DNA of 64,000 bases, from the NCBI RefSeq assembly GCF_035969385.1, contig NZ_JAYKKJ010000006.1, positions 62,001 to 126,000 of the forward strand. Direction: 5' to 3'. Both the position numbers and the translations under genes were made by a program. The DNA is from SELP01 sp035969385 (lineage in GTDB: Bacteria; Pseudomonadota; Alphaproteobacteria; Rhodobacterales; Rhodobacteraceae). Positions 63,289 to 64,000 of the stretch are shown piece after piece. A model generated the notes under the pieces. That model saw only the letters and a list, made by a program, of their open reading frames with translations, was not told where the DNA came from and did no database searches. Numbering within the stretch: the first letter of the stretch is position 1; each line of letters starts with the position of its first letter.

Positions 63289-63756
63289 TCAGTTGCACGG
63301 AAGTGCCGCATCCGCGCCAAAGGCCGGGTGCCGCAACGCATCCCCAACCTTCAGGCCTAGCCGCGCGGCCATCCCGCCGTTGATTTCCAGTACCGCCAGA
63401 ATTCCGTCCCCGCCCGGAATCGGCGTTTCGTCCAGCGGTTCGGCATTTTCATGAATATGCCGGATCACCCCATCCGGGCCGATGAACAGCATATCAAGCG
63501 GAATAAGCGTGTTGCGCATCCAGAAAGACGGTGCCTGAGGCCGTTCGTAGATGAACAACATGCCTTCCATCATGGGCATCCGTTCCACGAACATCAGCCC
63601 CTGCGCACGTTCCTGCGGGTCATCGGCGATTTCGACCCGAAACAGGGCTTCGCCCCGGTCCCCCTGCACGGCAACCCGATCGGGGGCACAGTCCTGCGCG
63701 GCGGCAGACACAGAAATGCCGCCCGCCAACAGCAGACCGACAACCGCGTGGATCAC
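63289..63756 (-). CDS. DUF192 exported protein
   Basis: A 155-residue protein with a signal peptide (MIHAVVGLLLAGGISVSAAAQ) and the DUF192 fold: DDPQERAQGLMFVERMPMMEGMLFIYERPQAPSFWMRNTLIPLDMLFI, GVIRHIHENAEPLDETPI and AVLEINGGMAARLGLKVGD. Its role is unknown. I chose the GTG at 63756 because it gives a proper signal peptide directly, 8 bp after the cold-shock gene; the longer frame overlaps that gene. Confidence 0.85.
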   Translation of the reverse strand: MIHAVVGLLLAGGISVSAAAQDCAPDRVAVQGDRGEALFRVEIADDPQERAQGLMFVERMPMMEGMLFIYERPQAPSFWMRNTLIPLDMLFIGPDGVIRHIHENAEPLDETPIPGGDGILAVLEINGGMAARLGLKVGDALRHPAFGADAALPCN

Positions 63757-63764
63757 CCGGCGCC

Positions 63765-64000
63765 CTACTTCGATTCGACTGCACGTTCCCAGCTGAGCAC
63801 CTCGGTCGCCATTTTGCCACGCTGCCCATCGATCACCTTCAGGCCCACGGCTTCGCCGGGCATAAGGTCTGCCATGCCGGACCGGCGCAGCACCTCGATA
63901 TGGACAAACACATCTTCGGCCTTTCCGAAGACATTGGCAAACCCGAATCCCTTGGCCTTGTCGAACCATTTGATACGAGCCGGCTGAATTGGCGTGCGGG
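63765..64000 (-). CDS. Cold-shock-domain protein (5' part beyond window)
   Basis: The C-terminal 77 or so codons of a CSD protein, open to the right edge of the window. The visible part has RIKWFDKAKGFGFANVFGKAEDVFVHIEVLRRSGMADLMPGEAVGLKVIDGQRGKMATEVLSWE, with RNP1 (KGFGFAN) and RNP2 (VFVHI). It ends with TAG at 63765-63767. Relatives in this family are often two-domain proteins of about 180 residues. It likely binds RNA in cold adaptation. Confidence 0.9.
   Translation of the reverse strand, partial: RTPIQPARIKWFDKAKGFGFANVFGKAEDVFVHIEVLRRSGMADLMPGEAVGLKVIDGQRGKMATEVLSWERAVESK

Overview
The window looks like chromosomal DNA of an alphaproteobacterium of the Rhodobacteraceae / Roseobacter group. 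Evidence: high GC, dense gene packing with many ATGA overlaps, the nagZ-scpA-scpB block downstream of argS, an fds-type NAD-dependent formate dehydrogenase, a two-domain dCTP deaminase, a DksA that has lost most zinc-finger cysteines, and a PccR-type regulator beside propionyl-CoA carboxylase genes. I see no insertion sequence, prophage, CRISPR array or plasmid gene. This is core chromosome with a few accessory insertions.

Layout. 1-2408: end of an unknown low-complexity protein, phosphoglycolate phosphatase, tRNA-Pro(GGG) and dCTP deaminase. 2416-9129 (minus): dgt, argS, SPOR-domain protein, nagZ, scpA, scpB, i.e. nucleotide turnover, translation, wall recycling and chromosome segregation. 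9206-13990: a Hint-domain protein, an IscA/ErpA-like Fe-S carrier, a methyltransferase-TPR protein, exonuclease III and a small GT51-like transglycosylase. 13966-19211: FAD monooxygenase, DksA, a MoxR-type AAA ATPase, then lpxD, an acyl carrier protein and a ketoacyl-ACP synthase, a probable lipid A acyl-chain module. 19242-21741: a divergent pair of an L,D-transpeptidase and a MepK-like peptidase. 21796-27905 (minus): fdsG-fdsB-DUF4287-fdsA-fdhD-fdsD. 28106-41012: a large acidic protein of unknown function, thiamine pyrophosphokinase, two EamA transporters, nitroreductase, Ppx/GppA phosphatase, several small conserved proteins, NhaA and a MAPEG protein.

41109-53426 is a propionyl-CoA region: methylmalonyl-CoA mutase, both carboxylase subunits, and the PccR-type regulator, with TTTGCAAA motifs upstream of pccB and pccR. 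Four short secreted or lipoprotein-like genes lie between the carboxylase subunits. The epimerase is not in the window. 53542-60875 is a dipeptide import operon (XRE-cupin regulator, dppA, M24 peptidase, dppBCDF), with a strong hairpin after dppA. 61002-64000 (minus): L-serine dehydratase, GST-like protein, tRNA-Pro(TGG), DUF192 protein and a cold-shock-domain protein cut by the window edge.

The main structural finding is a dispersed intergenic repeat. A near-perfect hairpin (GGTGGGT...ACCCACC) lies 5-8 bp after the stop codons of four unrelated genes. It is often followed by a second conserved block (GGATATTT..ACCCAAAGAAG), and one 80-bp copy is nearly identical at two loci 53 kb apart. Other leads: DUF4287 inside the formate dehydrogenase operon, a LysR-like palindrome upstream of fdsG with no LysR gene nearby, TTGCGCAAAA repeats between the L,D-transpeptidase and its divergent peptidase, and a 751-residue acidic protein with conserved-looking ends.
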